Assembly: GCA_947478465.1 (NCBI GenBank) | Contig: CANJWH010000012.1 | Location: 1 to 61,980, forward strand | DNA: 61,980 bases | From: Bacteroidota bacterium | Lineage (GTDB): Bacteria > Bacteroidota > Bacteroidia > SXHM01 | Direction of reading: 5' to 3' | Shown here: positions 15,491 to 23,913 of the stretch, one piece after another | How the letters are laid out: each line of letters begins with the position of its first letter | Numbering within the stretch: the first letter of the stretch is position 1 | The notes under the pieces: model-generated | What the model was told of the DNA's origin: nothing | Database searches by the model: none | The model's input: the letters and a program-made list of their open reading frames with translations, nothing else | Position numbers and translations under genes: made by a program

Positions 15491-15541
15491 ATGAAAAAAA
15501 CTAACACAAATCATCATAGCCATCATACACACACGGTGTGA
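15491..15541 (+). CDS. hisL: Histidine leader peptide (HisL-like)
   Basis: A 16-codon frame, MKKTNTNHHSHHTHTV, five of its residues His, ends in TGA at 15539-15541. It begins about ten bases after the predicted transcription start and lies just ahead of a terminator and hisG. Ribosome stalling at the His codons when charged tRNA-His is scarce would set the choice between terminator and antiterminator. The size, composition and location are those of a classical amino-acid leader peptide. Confidence 0.85.
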   Translation: MKKTNTNHHSHHTHTV

Positions 15542-15601
15542 GTGGATAGCTATTGTAAATTATACAAAGAGGGCTTCCCATAATGGTTAGCCCTCTTTTA
15601 T
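15516..15601 (+). terminator. his operon attenuator: alternative stems and terminator
   Basis: The terminator stem AAGAGGGCT / AGCCCTCTT (15567-15575 with 15589-15597) is followed by T-rich sequence. The competing antiterminator pairs GGATAGCTATT (15544-15554) with AATGGTTAGCC (15582-15592), ten of eleven positions including two G-U pairs, and takes part of the terminator's 3' arm. A third stem inside the leader, ATAGC (15516-15520) with GCTAT (15549-15553) and CACAC with GTGTG, would block the antiterminator. This is the 1:2, 2:3, 3:4 logic of attenuation. Confidence 0.8.
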
Positions 15602-15617
15602 TTTAAAACAGAATTAA

Positions 15618-16475
15618 ATGCAAAAACTAAGAATCGCAATTCAGAAATCAGGCAGGTTACACGAGGATAGTATCCGCATATTGCGTGAAGCCGGAATAGA
15701 GTTCAACAACGGTATAAATAAGCTCAAATCAGAGGCTTTTAATTTTCCATTGGAAGTATTATTCCTTCGTGATGACGATATTCCGCAATACGTAGAAGAT
15801 GGTGTTGCTGATATTGGAATTATCGGACAGAATGTATTGGTTGAAAAGAATAAAAATGTACATATTATTAATACTCTTGGGTTTGGCAAATGTCGATTAA
15901 GTATAGCAGTTCCTAAGGCAAAAGAATATAGTTCAGGTGCTGATCTTAACGGATTAAAAATAGCTACATCCTATCCGCATATTCTTGGAAATTATTTAAA
16001 AGAAAACAATATCACCGCAGAAATTCACGAAATAAGCGGATCTGTTGAAATAGCTCCTGGAATTGGGCTTGCTGATGCAATCTGCGATTTAGTAAGCTCA
16101 GGAAGCACCCTTTTTATGAATGGATTAAGAGAAGCGCAGGTTATATTTAAATCTGAAGCTGTTCTTATTTCTGGCAATAATTTGTCGGCTGAAAAACAGG
16201 AAATCATTAATAGACTAATTTTTCGCCTGGATGCGGTAAAAAAAGCAAAAAACAACAAATACATTCTTCTAAACGCGCCCAATAATAAACTAGATGAAAT
16301 CATAAAAATATTACCGGGAATGAAAAGTCCCACAGTTCTTCCTCTTGCTGAAGAAGGGTGGAGTTCTGTGCATTCGGTAGTTAATGAAAATGATTTCTGG
16401 GACATCATTGAAAACCTGAAAGCTCAAGGAGCACAAGGAATACTTGTTGTTCCGATTGAAAAAATGATCATCTGA
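15618..16475 (+). CDS. hisG: ATP phosphoribosyltransferase HisG (long form)
   Basis: A 285-residue enzyme that condenses ATP and PRPP in the first step of histidine synthesis. The catalytic two-lobed part (about 1-210) has the PRPP-binding loop near residues 150-160 (LADAICDLVSSGSTL). The last 75 residues form the C-terminal regulatory domain that binds histidine, so this is the long, homohexameric form that needs no HisZ. It is the first structural gene after the attenuator and hisD follows one base later. Confidence 0.96.
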   Translation: MQKLRIAIQKSGRLHEDSIRILREAGIEFNNGINKLKSEAFNFPLEVLFLRDDDIPQYVEDGVADIGIIGQNVLVEKNKNVHIINTLGFGKCRLSIAVPKAKEYSSGADLNGLKIATSYPHILGNYLKENNITAEIHEISGSVEIAPGIGLADAICDLVSSGSTLFMNGLREAQVIFKSEAVLISGNNLSAEKQEIINRLIFRLDAVKKAKNNKYILLNAPNNKLDEIIKILPGMKSPTVLPLAEEGWSSVHSVVNENDFWDIIENLKAQGAQGILVVPIEKMII

Positions 16476-16476
16476 A

Positions 16477-17778
16477 ATGAAGACCTACCTTAACCCTGAC
16501 ATACAGAAACAGCTTGATTTGATCCAACGGCCGTATTTCGATTCAACATCGCTGTACGCAAGTATTACTGAAATCATAGATAATGTTAAAGTTAATGGTG
16601 ATAAGGCATTACGTGAATACACTCTCAGGTTTGACAAATCTGAAATAGAAGAATTTCTCGTAACAGAAAATGAATTTATTGAAGCTGAACAGCAAATTTC
16701 TGAAGAACTAAAGCAGGCAATAAATAATGCAAAAAAGAACATCACAACATTTCATACTTCACAAAAGGAAAATGAAAAAATAATTGAAACTTCCTCTGGA
16801 GTTTATTGTTGGCGTAAATCAGTGGGTATAGAAAAAGTTGGTCTGTATATCCCAGGAGGTTCTGCTCCATTATTTTCAACGGTTCTTATGCTTGCTGTAC
16901 CTGCTAATATTGCAGGATGTAAAGAGATTATTTTATGTTCACCGCCCGGAAAAGATGGAAAAATCCACTCTGCTATTTTATATGCAGCAAAAATTTCCGG
17001 AGTAACTAAAGTATTCAAAGTTGGTGGTGCGCAGGCTATTGCTGCTATGGCTTTCGGCACCGAAAGCATAGCAGCTGTTTACAAAATATTTGGTCCGGGA
17101 AACCAATATGTAACCGCAGCTAAGCAGCTTATAAATTCAAAAGGGATTGCAATAGATATGCCAGCAGGCCCATCTGAAGTACTTGTATTTGCTGATGAAA
17201 CCTGCGTTCCGGCTTTTGTAGCTGCCGATTTGCTTTCGCAAGCCGAACATGGCTCAGACAGTCAGGTAATTCTTGTAACAACTTCACAAAAAACAGTGTA
17301 TGAAGTTTTCTCTGAATTGAAAAATCAAATTGACATTTTGCCTAGGAAAGAAATAGCTGAAAAAGCATTAGCAAACAGTTCTACACTAATTTTTGACAAA
17401 GCCAAAATTACTGAAGCAATTAGTTTCATTAATGACTACGCTCCCGAGCATTTGATACTTGCTATAAAAGATGCTGATGCTATTGCTGCTCAGATAACTA
17501 ATGCCGGTTCAGTTTTCATTGGAAACTACACACCAGAAGCTGCTGGCGACTATGCTTCTGGAACTAACCACACACTACCAACCGGAGGTTATGCAAAATC
17601 ATACAGCGGAGTTTCATTAGACAGTTTTGTGAGAAAGATTACTTTTCAGAAGATATCAGAGAAAGGAATTAATGAATTGGGCAAAACAATTATAACTATG
17701 GCTGAAGCTGAGCAATTGCAAGCTCATTCTAATGCGATAAAAATAAGAATGAATAACGAAAATGAAGCAGGATTTTAA
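16477..17778 (+). CDS. hisD: Histidinol dehydrogenase HisD
   Basis: A 433-residue zinc enzyme that oxidises histidinol to histidine in two NAD-linked steps. The conserved segment GPGNQYVTAAKQ is near residue 207, and the active-site Glu-His pair is in YAPEHLI (near residue 325). Further zinc-site and substrate residues lie in AEHGSDSQ (near 260). Length is standard. It overlaps hisC by 17 bases, which implies coupled translation. Confidence 0.96.
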   Translation: MKTYLNPDIQKQLDLIQRPYFDSTSLYASITEIIDNVKVNGDKALREYTLRFDKSEIEEFLVTENEFIEAEQQISEELKQAINNAKKNITTFHTSQKENEKIIETSSGVYCWRKSVGIEKVGLYIPGGSAPLFSTVLMLAVPANIAGCKEIILCSPPGKDGKIHSAILYAAKISGVTKVFKVGGAQAIAAMAFGTESIAAVYKIFGPGNQYVTAAKQLINSKGIAIDMPAGPSEVLVFADETCVPAFVAADLLSQAEHGSDSQVILVTTSQKTVYEVFSELKNQIDILPRKEIAEKALANSSTLIFDKAKITEAISFINDYAPEHLILAIKDADAIAAQITNAGSVFIGNYTPEAAGDYASGTNHTLPTGGYAKSYSGVSLDSFVRKITFQKISEKGINELGKTIITMAEAEQLQAHSNAIKIRMNNENEAGF

Positions 17779-18805
17779 TCTTGATGCTATCACACGAGAC
17801 AACGTAAAAAAACTTGTCCCCTACTCTTCTGCACGCGATGAATTCAGCGGCAGCAAAGGTATATTCCTTGATGCAAATGAAAATCCATTTGACACCGGAT
17901 ACAACAGATATCCAGATCCGCATCAGAAAAAACTGAAAGAAAAAATTGCAGATTTAAAAGATACTAAGCCTTCAACTATTTTTTTAGGCAATGGTAGTGA
18001 TGAAGCCATTGACCTTATTTTCCGAGCTTTTTGCTCACCGGGAAAAAGCAATGTAATTATTCTTCCTCCTACTTACGGCATGTATGAAGTTGCTGCAAAC
18101 ATTAATGATGTTGAAGTCAGAAAAGTGCTTCTACAAAACAATTTTCAGCCCGATACAGTTGGAATATTAAAAGCAATAGATAACAATACCAGACTAATTT
18201 TTTTCTGCTCGCCAAACAATCCCACTTCAAATTCTTTTCAACCTGAACTTATCAAACAGGTACTTGAAAATTTCAATGGAATTGTAATTGTTGACGAGGC
18301 ATATATTGACTTCTCGGCTCAAGAGAGTTTTGTTCAAAAATTGAATAACTACCCTAATCTTGTTGTTTTACAAACCTTTTCTAAAGCATGGGGCTTAGCT
18401 TCACTAAGATTGGGAATGGCATTTGCGGACGAGAAAATTATCAGCATTCTTTCTAGAATAAAACCACCCTACAATATTAATGGTGCTACTCAAGAATTAG
18501 CCATTAAAGTACTGGAAAATCATAATAATATTATCAATTACATTTCTAAAATTCTTACTGAAAGAGCTAAACTGATTTCTGCATTATCAGCTATGCAGCT
18601 TGTAAAATTTATTTATCCATCAGATGCTAATTTCATTCTGATAAAGGTTGCCGATGCTAAATCGTTATATAACTATTTGGTTAATGAACAGATTGTTGTA
18701 CGAGACCGATCTAAAGTTGAATTATGCGAAGGTTGTATTCGTATAACTGTAGGAACAAAAGAAGAAAATGAAATGTTGTTAAACGCTTTGAAAATGTACA
18801 AATAA
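17762..18805 (+). CDS. hisC: Histidinol-phosphate aminotransferase HisC
   Basis: A 347-residue class I/II PLP-dependent aminotransferase. The pocket motifs are [12 protein letters not shown] (about 72-83), NNPTSN (about 155), the DEAYIDF strand and the PLP-binding lysine in [14 protein letters not shown] (about residue 212). The C-terminal arginine for substrate carboxylate binding is in CIRITVG. The start lies inside the end of hisD; hisB follows one base after the stop. Confidence 0.95.
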   Translation: MKQDFNLDAITRDNVKKLVPYSSARDEFSGSKGIFLDANENPFDTGYNRYPDPHQKKLKEKIADLKDTKPSTIFLGNGSDEAIDLIFRAFCSPGKSNVIILPPTYGMYEVAANINDVEVRKVLLQNNFQPDTVGILKAIDNNTRLIFFCSPNNPTSNSFQPELIKQVLENFNGIVIVDEAYIDFSAQESFVQKLNNYPNLVVLQTFSKAWGLASLRLGMAFADEKIISILSRIKPPYNINGATQELAIKVLENHNNIINYISKILTERAKLISALSAMQLVKFIYPSDANFILIKVADAKSLYNYLVNEQIVVRDRSKVELCEGCIRITVGTKEENEMLLNALKMYK

Positions 18806-18806
18806 A

Positions 18807-19916
18807 ATGAAAAAAGTTCTTTTTATTGACCGTGATGGAACCATTATAACTGAACCTTTGGATGAACAGATTGATAGTCTTGTAAAATTAGAATTTGTTC
18901 CTGGCGCAATTACATCTTTATCAAAAATTGCAACCGAACTGGATTATGAATTAGTTATGGTTACTAATCAAGATGGGCTTGGCACAACATCTTTTCCGGA
19001 AGAAACGTTTTGGCCTGCACAAAACAAAATGCTGAAAACATTAGAAGGAGAAGGAATTGTTTTCAATGAAATTCTGATTGATAAATCATTTGCAAAAGAC
19101 AATGCACCAACGCGCAAACCAAGAACAGGATTACTCACAAAATATTTTTCAGCAGAATATGATTTACAAAATTCCTATGTAATTGGCGACCGAGCTACTG
19201 ATATTGAACTGGCAAAAAATCTGGGAGCAAAAGCAATTTTTATCGGAGAATTTAAAAAAATAAAAGGAAATGATTTTGGTGTACTTGGATTTTCAACAAC
19301 CAATTGGAATGAAATTTATTCCTTCCTGAAATTGCCGCCACGCAAGGCAAATGTTGAACGAAAAACAAAAGAAACAGAGATCAGTATTTCTGTTAATCTT
19401 GATGGTTCAGGAAAATCAAAAATTTCAAGCGGATTAGCTTTCTTTGACCATATGTTAGAACAACTTGCTCGACATGGAAATATTGACTTAGAAATTTCCG
19501 CAAAAGGAGATTTGCATATTGATGAACACCACACTATTGAAGACACAGCAATCACGCTGGGAGAAGCATTCTTGAAAGCATTAGGAAATAAAAAAGGAAT
19601 GGAGCGTTATGGTTTCTGTCTGCCGATGGATGATTGTCTTGCTCAGGTAGCTATTGATTTTGGCGGGCGCAACTGGATTGAATGGCAGGCCGAGTTTAAA
19701 CGTGAAAAAATTGGTGAAATGCCTACCGAAATGTTTTTCCATTTCTTTAAATCATTCTCAGATTCTGCAAAATGCAACTTGAATATAAAAGCAGAAGGAA
19801 CTAATGAACACCATAAAATTGAGTCAATATTTAAGGCCTTTGCAAAAGCAATTAAAATGGCGGTAAAACGAGATGCGTCAAACAATGAACTTCCTACAAC
19901 AAAAGGGATTTTATGA
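18807..19916 (+). CDS. hisB: Bifunctional histidinol-phosphatase / imidazoleglycerol-phosphate dehydratase HisB
   Basis: A 369-residue fusion. Residues 1 to about 165 are a HAD phosphatase with nucleophile and acid Asp in DRDGT, a TNQDG motif and the zinc-loop region reduced (K/R-rich RKPRTG). Residues about 175-369 are the dehydratase with paired metal motifs [22 protein letters not shown] and [11 protein letters not shown]. It supplies steps six and eight of the pathway, so with the neighbours all histidine activities are encoded here. It overlaps hisH by four bases. Confidence 0.95.
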   Translation: MKKVLFIDRDGTIITEPLDEQIDSLVKLEFVPGAITSLSKIATELDYELVMVTNQDGLGTTSFPEETFWPAQNKMLKTLEGEGIVFNEILIDKSFAKDNAPTRKPRTGLLTKYFSAEYDLQNSYVIGDRATDIELAKNLGAKAIFIGEFKKIKGNDFGVLGFSTTNWNEIYSFLKLPPRKANVERKTKETEISISVNLDGSGKSKISSGLAFFDHMLEQLARHGNIDLEISAKGDLHIDEHHTIEDTAITLGEAFLKALGNKKGMERYGFCLPMDDCLAQVAIDFGGRNWIEWQAEFKREKIGEMPTEMFFHFFKSFSDSAKCNLNIKAEGTNEHHKIESIFKAFAKAIKMAVKRDASNNELPTTKGIL

Positions 19917-20491
19917 TAGCCATTATTGACTACAACGCAGGAAATATTCAGTCGGTGCGATTTGCATTGAACAGGCTGGGTATTGAGCCTGTATTGACCA
20001 ATGATGAAGAACAATTGCAAAAAGCTGACAAAGTGATTTTTCCCGGTGTTGGCGAAGCAGGAACAGCCATGAGTTTTTTAAAATCAAAAAATCTACACCA
20101 AGTAATTCCTGAATTATCACAACCTGTTTTAGGAATTTGTCTGGGCTTACAATTAATGTGTCGGCATTCTGAGGAAAGCAATACGGATTGCCTGAATATA
20201 TTTCCTTTGAATGTAAAGAAATTTTCAGGTGGAATGAAAATTCCACACATCGGCTGGAATACTATTTACAACTTAAAAAGTCCATTATTTAAGGGCTGCA
20301 GCGAAAACAACTATGTCTATTATGTCCATAGCTATTTTGCCGAAACAGAAAAAAATACGATTGCTGAAACTGATTACATTAACAAGTTCAGCGCTGCTTT
20401 GCAGAAAAATAATTTTTATGCAGTTCAATTTCATCCTGAAAAAAGCAGCAGCGTTGGCGAACAAATTCTGAAAAATTTTCTTGCACTTTAA
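19913..20491 (+). CDS. hisH: Imidazole glycerol phosphate synthase glutaminase subunit HisH
   Basis: A 192-residue class I glutamine amidotransferase that feeds ammonia to HisF. The nucleophile Cys is in GICLGLQLM (about residue 79) and the catalytic His-Glu pair is in [11 protein letters not shown] (about 174-176). It starts in a four-base ATGA overlap with hisB and ends in a one-base overlap with hisA, tightly packed in the operon. Confidence 0.96.
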   Translation: MIAIIDYNAGNIQSVRFALNRLGIEPVLTNDEEQLQKADKVIFPGVGEAGTAMSFLKSKNLHQVIPELSQPVLGICLGLQLMCRHSEESNTDCLNIFPLNVKKFSGGMKIPHIGWNTIYNLKSPLFKGCSENNYVYYVHSYFAETEKNTIAETDYINKFSAALQKNNFYAVQFHPEKSSSVGEQILKNFLAL

Positions 20492-21201
20492 TGATTATTA
20501 TTCCAGCCATAGATATTATTGACGGAAAGTGCGTAAGACTTACGCAAGGAGATTATGCACAAAAAAAAATCTACAACGAAAATCCGTTGGAAGTTGCAAA
20601 AGAATTTGAAGCAGCAGGGATTACACACCTTCATTTAGTTGACCTTGACGGAGCAAAATCTCAGCATATAATTAACCACAAAGTTCTGGAAAACATTTCA
20701 AAAAACACCAACCTTAAAATTGATTTTGGAGGTGGAATAAAATCAAACGAAGACATTCGCATTGCATTTGAATGCGGGGCGAATCAAGTGACTGGCGGAA
20801 GCGTTGCAGTAAATAACAAACAGTTATTTCTAGAATGGATAAAAACCTACGGGGCAGAAAAAATAATTCTTGGTGCTGATGTAAAGAATGGAAACATTGC
20901 AGTGAATGGCTGGAAAGAAGAATCGCAGGAAGGGTTATTGGATTTTCTTGAAAGTTATATTAGCAAAGGAATACAATATGTTATCTGTACAGATATTTCA
21001 AAAGACGGATTACTTCAAGGAACAGCAACCGAACTTTACAAAGAAATAATTGCAAAATTTCCAACGCTGAAATTAATTGCCAGTGGAGGCGTTTCATGTG
21101 TTGAGGATCTAACTGAATTAAAAAATGCTGGACTTTACGGAGCAATTGTGGGAAAGGCTATTTATGAAGGCAGGATAAAATTAAATGAGATAAAATCCTG
21201 A
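20491..21201 (+). CDS. hisA: Phosphoribosylformimino-AICAR-P isomerase HisA
   Basis: A 236-residue TIM-barrel isomerase that opens the ring of ProFAR. The first catalytic Asp is in [16 protein letters not shown] (about residue 8) and the second in [12 protein letters not shown] (about residue 168-171). The phosphate-binding loops are FGGGIKS and ASGGVS. The two-fold internal repeat is clear. It sits between hisH and hisF as in most his operons. Confidence 0.95.
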   Translation: MIIIPAIDIIDGKCVRLTQGDYAQKKIYNENPLEVAKEFEAAGITHLHLVDLDGAKSQHIINHKVLENISKNTNLKIDFGGGIKSNEDIRIAFECGANQVTGGSVAVNNKQLFLEWIKTYGAEKIILGADVKNGNIAVNGWKEESQEGLLDFLESYISKGIQYVICTDISKDGLLQGTATELYKEIIAKFPTLKLIASGGVSCVEDLTELKNAGLYGAIVGKAIYEGRIKLNEIKS

Positions 21202-21205
21202 GTAA

Positions 21206-21961
21206 ATGCTTACCAAACGTATAATCTCCTGCCTGGATATAAAAGATGGAAGAACCGTAAAGGGTATAAATTTCGTTGACCTTCGCGATGCAGGTGACCC
21301 TGTTGAACTTGGCAAACGCTATGCAGATGAAGGCGCGGATGAACTAGTTTTTTTAGACATCACTGCCACACACGAGAATAGAAAGACTTTGATTGAATTA
21401 GTTAATCGCATTTCGCTTAATCTTAATATCCCATTTACAGTTGGGGGAGGGATTTCTTCAGTTGCAGATGTATCAGCATTGCTAAATGCAGGCGCTGATA
21501 AAATCTCTATTAACTCCGCAGCAGTAAGACACCCCGAGCTGGTTTCAGAAATTGCAGCACGCTTTGGAAGTCAGTGCGTAGTTGTGGCTGTTGATGCAAA
21601 AAAAACAAACGGAATATGGAAAGTTTACCTGAATGGAGGAAGAATAGAAACAGAATTACACCTTGAAGATTGGGTAAAACAATTAGAAAAATTAGGTGCT
21701 GGAGAAATTCTGTTTACGTCTATGAACCATGACGGAACAAAAAATGGGTTTGCTTGTGAAGAACTTTCGCGCATTTCTGAAATGATTTCCATTCCTCTGA
21801 TTGCCTCAGGCGGAGCAGGAAAACCCGAACATTTCCTTGAAGCTTTCTCAATTGGAAAAGCAGATGCTGCTCTCGCTGCCAGTGTATTTCATTTCAAAGA
21901 AATAGAAATAAAAAATCTTAAAAAATATTTAGCTCAAAACCAAATACCTGTAAGACTATGA
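21206..21961 (+). CDS. hisF: Imidazole glycerol phosphate synthase cyclase subunit HisF
   Basis: A 251-residue TIM-barrel, partner of HisH. The catalytic Asp residues are in [12 protein letters not shown] (about 11) and [11 protein letters not shown] (about 130-176 region). Phosphate loops TVGGGISS and IASGGAG are present. The HisH-HisF complex makes imidazole glycerol phosphate and AICAR. It begins four bases after hisA and overlaps hisI by four. Confidence 0.96.
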   Translation: MLTKRIISCLDIKDGRTVKGINFVDLRDAGDPVELGKRYADEGADELVFLDITATHENRKTLIELVNRISLNLNIPFTVGGGISSVADVSALLNAGADKISINSAAVRHPELVSEIAARFGSQCVVVAVDAKKTNGIWKVYLNGGRIETELHLEDWVKQLEKLGAGEILFTSMNHDGTKNGFACEELSRISEMISIPLIASGGAGKPEHFLEAFSIGKADAALAASVFHFKEIEIKNLKKYLAQNQIPVRL

Positions 21962-22551
21962 AAATAGATTTTGAAAAGTCAGACGGACTTATTCCCGCAA
22001 TAGTTCAGGATGCAAAAACCGCAAAGGTGCTTATGCTTGGCTACATGAACAAAGAAGCTTTAGTGAAAACTGAAAAAGAAAAAAGAGTAACATTCTACAG
22101 CCGAAGCAAGCAAAGACTCTGGACAAAAGGCGAAACATCCGGAAATTTTCTGGAAGTTGTAAGTATCAAAGAAGACTGCGACAACGACACACTCTTGATA
22201 CAGGCAAACCCGGCTGGTACTGTTTGCCATAAGGGAAGCGACACATGTTTCAATGAAAGTAATTTCTCTAATACTCTATTTCTTGAACACCTTGAAAAAA
22301 CAATACAAGACAGAAAAGTAAATCCTTCTGCTAAATCATATACATCCTCATTATTAGCATCAGGAATTAATAAAGTTGCACAGAAAGTAGGCGAAGAAGC
22401 AGTGGAATTAGTGATTGAAGCTAAGGACAATAACAAGGATTTATTTATTGCTGAAGCAGCGGACTTGCTTTATCATTATATTGTCTTACTTACCGCAAAA
22501 GACATAACTCTTGCTGACATTATAAAGAAACTGGAAGAGCGACATAAATGA
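21958..22551 (+). CDS. hisIE: Bifunctional phosphoribosyl-AMP cyclohydrolase / phosphoribosyl-ATP pyrophosphatase HisIE
   Basis: A 197-residue fusion. The HisI half (about 1-105) carries the zinc ligands in ED CDNDTLL and the downstream Cys pair in [12 protein letters not shown]. The HisE half (about 108-197) is a helical MazG-like domain with the metal-binding pattern [12 protein letters not shown] and EAADLLYHY. It performs steps two and three and closes the operon. No convincing terminator follows; the next promoter begins within 30 bases. Confidence 0.95.
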   Translation: MKIDFEKSDGLIPAIVQDAKTAKVLMLGYMNKEALVKTEKEKRVTFYSRSKQRLWTKGETSGNFLEVVSIKEDCDNDTLLIQANPAGTVCHKGSDTCFNESNFSNTLFLEHLEKTIQDRKVNPSAKSYTSSLLASGINKVAQKVGEEAVELVIEAKDNNKDLFIAEAADLLYHYIVLLTAKDITLADIIKKLEERHK

Positions 22552-22578
22552 TACCCTATTAAATTGATAGATAATATA

Positions 22579-22610
22579 TTTGGAGGATAAATAATTTGAT
22601 TTTATATTTG
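22579..22610 (+). promoter_or_regulatory. Promoter of the cysH-met operon
   Basis: TTTG at 22579-22582 and TATATTTG at 22603-22610 are separated by 20 bp. This is an exact fit to the Bacteroidota -33/-7 consensus. Transcription should begin near 22613, about 15 bases ahead of the leader peptide ATG. Confidence 0.8.
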
Positions 22611-22627
22611 CGACCTCTTTTAGCAGC

Positions 22628-22702
22628 ATGACACACATTAAACAACATCATTCTTTTATCAAATCCGCAGGGATGATGTGCTGCTTTTGCTGTTGTTGTT
22701 GA
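22628..22702 (+). CDS. Cysteine-rich leader peptide upstream of cysH
   Basis: A 24-codon frame starting with ATG about 15 bases after the predicted transcription start and ending in TGA. It encodes MTHIKQHHSFIKSAGMM followed by CCFCCCC: six Cys in the last seven residues, just before the stop, after two Met. The following genes make cysteine and methionine precursors. Position, promoter distance and codon bias match the his leader in this same window. I infer that it is a ribosome-stalling sensor of charged tRNA-Cys (and perhaps Met). Alternative: a chance frame in a repeat-like sequence, which the promoter and operon context make unlikely. Confidence 0.75.
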   Translation: MTHIKQHHSFIKSAGMMCCFCCCC

Positions 22703-22788
22703 GGCATTTCAGATAGCCTTCAACATCTCTCCCTAAAGGGAAACACAACCAATAATAGTCCCTACAGGGAAAATTAACAGCAACAAAA
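22671..22788 (+). promoter_or_regulatory. Putative translational attenuator between Cys leader and cysH
   Basis: The Cys-codon tract TTTTGCTGTTGTT (22685-22697) can pair with AACAGCAACAAAA (22776-22788), the 13 bases directly ahead of the cysH ATG, at 12 positions with one G-U pair and one mismatch. A competing stem inside the leader joins AGCAGCA (22622-22628) and ACATCATTC (22645-22653) with GGATGATGT-GCTGCT (22671-22685). Two near-identical palindromes TCCCTAAAGGGA (22730-22741) and TCCCTACAGGGA (22759-22770) lie between. No T-run terminator is visible, so control of translation is more likely than of transcription. Confidence 0.55.
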
Positions 22789-23490
22789 ATGTCATTAGTT
22801 ACCGCACAAAAATTATCAGAACAGTTTAAAGGAAAACCAATTTCTGAGGTTCTTGCTGCGCTTACACTTAACTATCAAAACATTGCTTTTTCTACGAGTT
22901 TTGGTCAGGAGGACCAGGTACTGACCGACATAATTTTCAGAAACAATATCAATACAAAAGTTTTCACTCTAGACACAGGAAGACTTTTCAACGAAACTTA
23001 CGAGACTTTTGATAAAACTATTAAGCGCTACAAAAAAGAAATCCAAAACTATTTCCCTGATAAAACAAGAATAGAAGATTTGCTTACAAAGAAAGGCCCT
23101 TTTAGCTTTTACGAATCAGTGGAAAACAGGAAAGAATGCTGCTTTATAAGGAAAGTGGAACCCCTTCAAAGGGCATTGAAAGGAAAAGAAATCTGGATTA
23201 CAGGCTTGCGCAGTGGTCAAAGTGCGGGACGCGAAAATCTCCCCTTATTTCAATGGGACGAAACATATCAACTTATCAAATATAACCCGCTTACAGAATG
23301 GAGTTTGGAAGAGGTTATTGAATATTTAAAGCAAAACAATGTTCCATACAATCCGATGCACGACAAAGGTTTTGTAAGCATTGGCTGTGCTCCCTGCACA
23401 CGTGCTATTCAGCCTGGCGAAGATATACGCGCAGGACGCTGGTGGTGGGAAGATTCAAAAAAAGAATGTGGATTACATGAAAATAAATGA
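22789..23490 (+). CDS. cysH: Assimilatory adenylyl-/phosphoadenylyl-sulfate reductase CysH
   Basis: A 233-residue thiol-dependent reductase that makes sulfite from activated sulfate. It has the substrate-binding SFGQEDQVL region (about 39) and two Cys pairs, ECCFIRK (about 118) and GCAPCTR (about 201-204), which are the four ligands of a [4Fe-4S] cluster. With that cluster it should use APS rather than PAPS. The C-terminal catalytic motif KKECGLH is intact. It is the first gene behind the Cys leader. Confidence 0.95.
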   Translation: MSLVTAQKLSEQFKGKPISEVLAALTLNYQNIAFSTSFGQEDQVLTDIIFRNNINTKVFTLDTGRLFNETYETFDKTIKRYKKEIQNYFPDKTRIEDLLTKKGPFSFYESVENRKECCFIRKVEPLQRALKGKEIWITGLRSGQSAGRENLPLFQWDETYQLIKYNPLTEWSLEEVIEYLKQNNVPYNPMHDKGFVSIGCAPCTRAIQPGEDIRAGRWWWEDSKKECGLHENK

Positions 23491-23491
23491 A

Positions 23492-23911
23492 ATGGAAATA
23501 AAACTAAAACGTATCAACCAAAACTATAACCTTGAAGCTACCGGAACTAATGGAAGAACGGTATCAATTGATGCCGGTCCGCAGGATGGCGGTGATGATT
23601 TAGGTGTGCGCCCAATGCAAATGATGCTTATGGGATTAGGCGGATGCAGCAGCATTGATGTGATCTCAATACTTAAAAAACAACGCCAGGAAGTAGATAA
23701 TTATGATGTTGTTATTACTGCTGAAAGAGAAAAAGACAAAATTCCTTCACTGTTCACTCACATTCATATCAAGTTTATACTGACCGGTAAAATTGAAAAA
23801 GAAAAGCTTGAACATGCCATCAATCTATCTATTGAAAAGTACTGTTCTGTTGCAAAAATATTGGAAAAGACGGCTTCTATCAGCTACTCATATACCATAA
23901 ACGGAAAATAA
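23492..23911 (+). CDS. OsmC family peroxidase-like protein
   Basis: A 139-residue OsmC/Ohr-type protein. The first catalytic Cys follows GLGGCSSIDV (about residue 50) and a second is in IEKYCSVAKIL (about residue 112), the two-Cys pattern of this family, which reduces organic peroxides or polysulfides. I start it at ATG 23492, one base after the cysH stop, because family members begin close to MEIKLKRI; ATG 23477 in the same frame is possible. Its place between cysH and metZ suggests a job with reactive sulfur species, which is inference. Confidence 0.88.
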   Translation: MEIKLKRINQNYNLEATGTNGRTVSIDAGPQDGGDDLGVRPMQMMLMGLGGCSSIDVISILKKQRQEVDNYDVVITAEREKDKIPSLFTHIHIKFILTGKIEKEKLEHAINLSIEKYCSVAKILEKTASISYSYTINGK

Positions 23912-23913
23912 TT

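Noticed and set aside
19923-20250. Minus-strand frames inside hisH
   Set aside because: They are antisense to a well-conserved histidine gene and have no motif support.
22579-22788. SAM riboswitch ahead of the cysH/met operon
   Set aside because: None of the conserved SAM riboswitch core features were seen; the region instead has a short frame with a Cys run and small palindromes.
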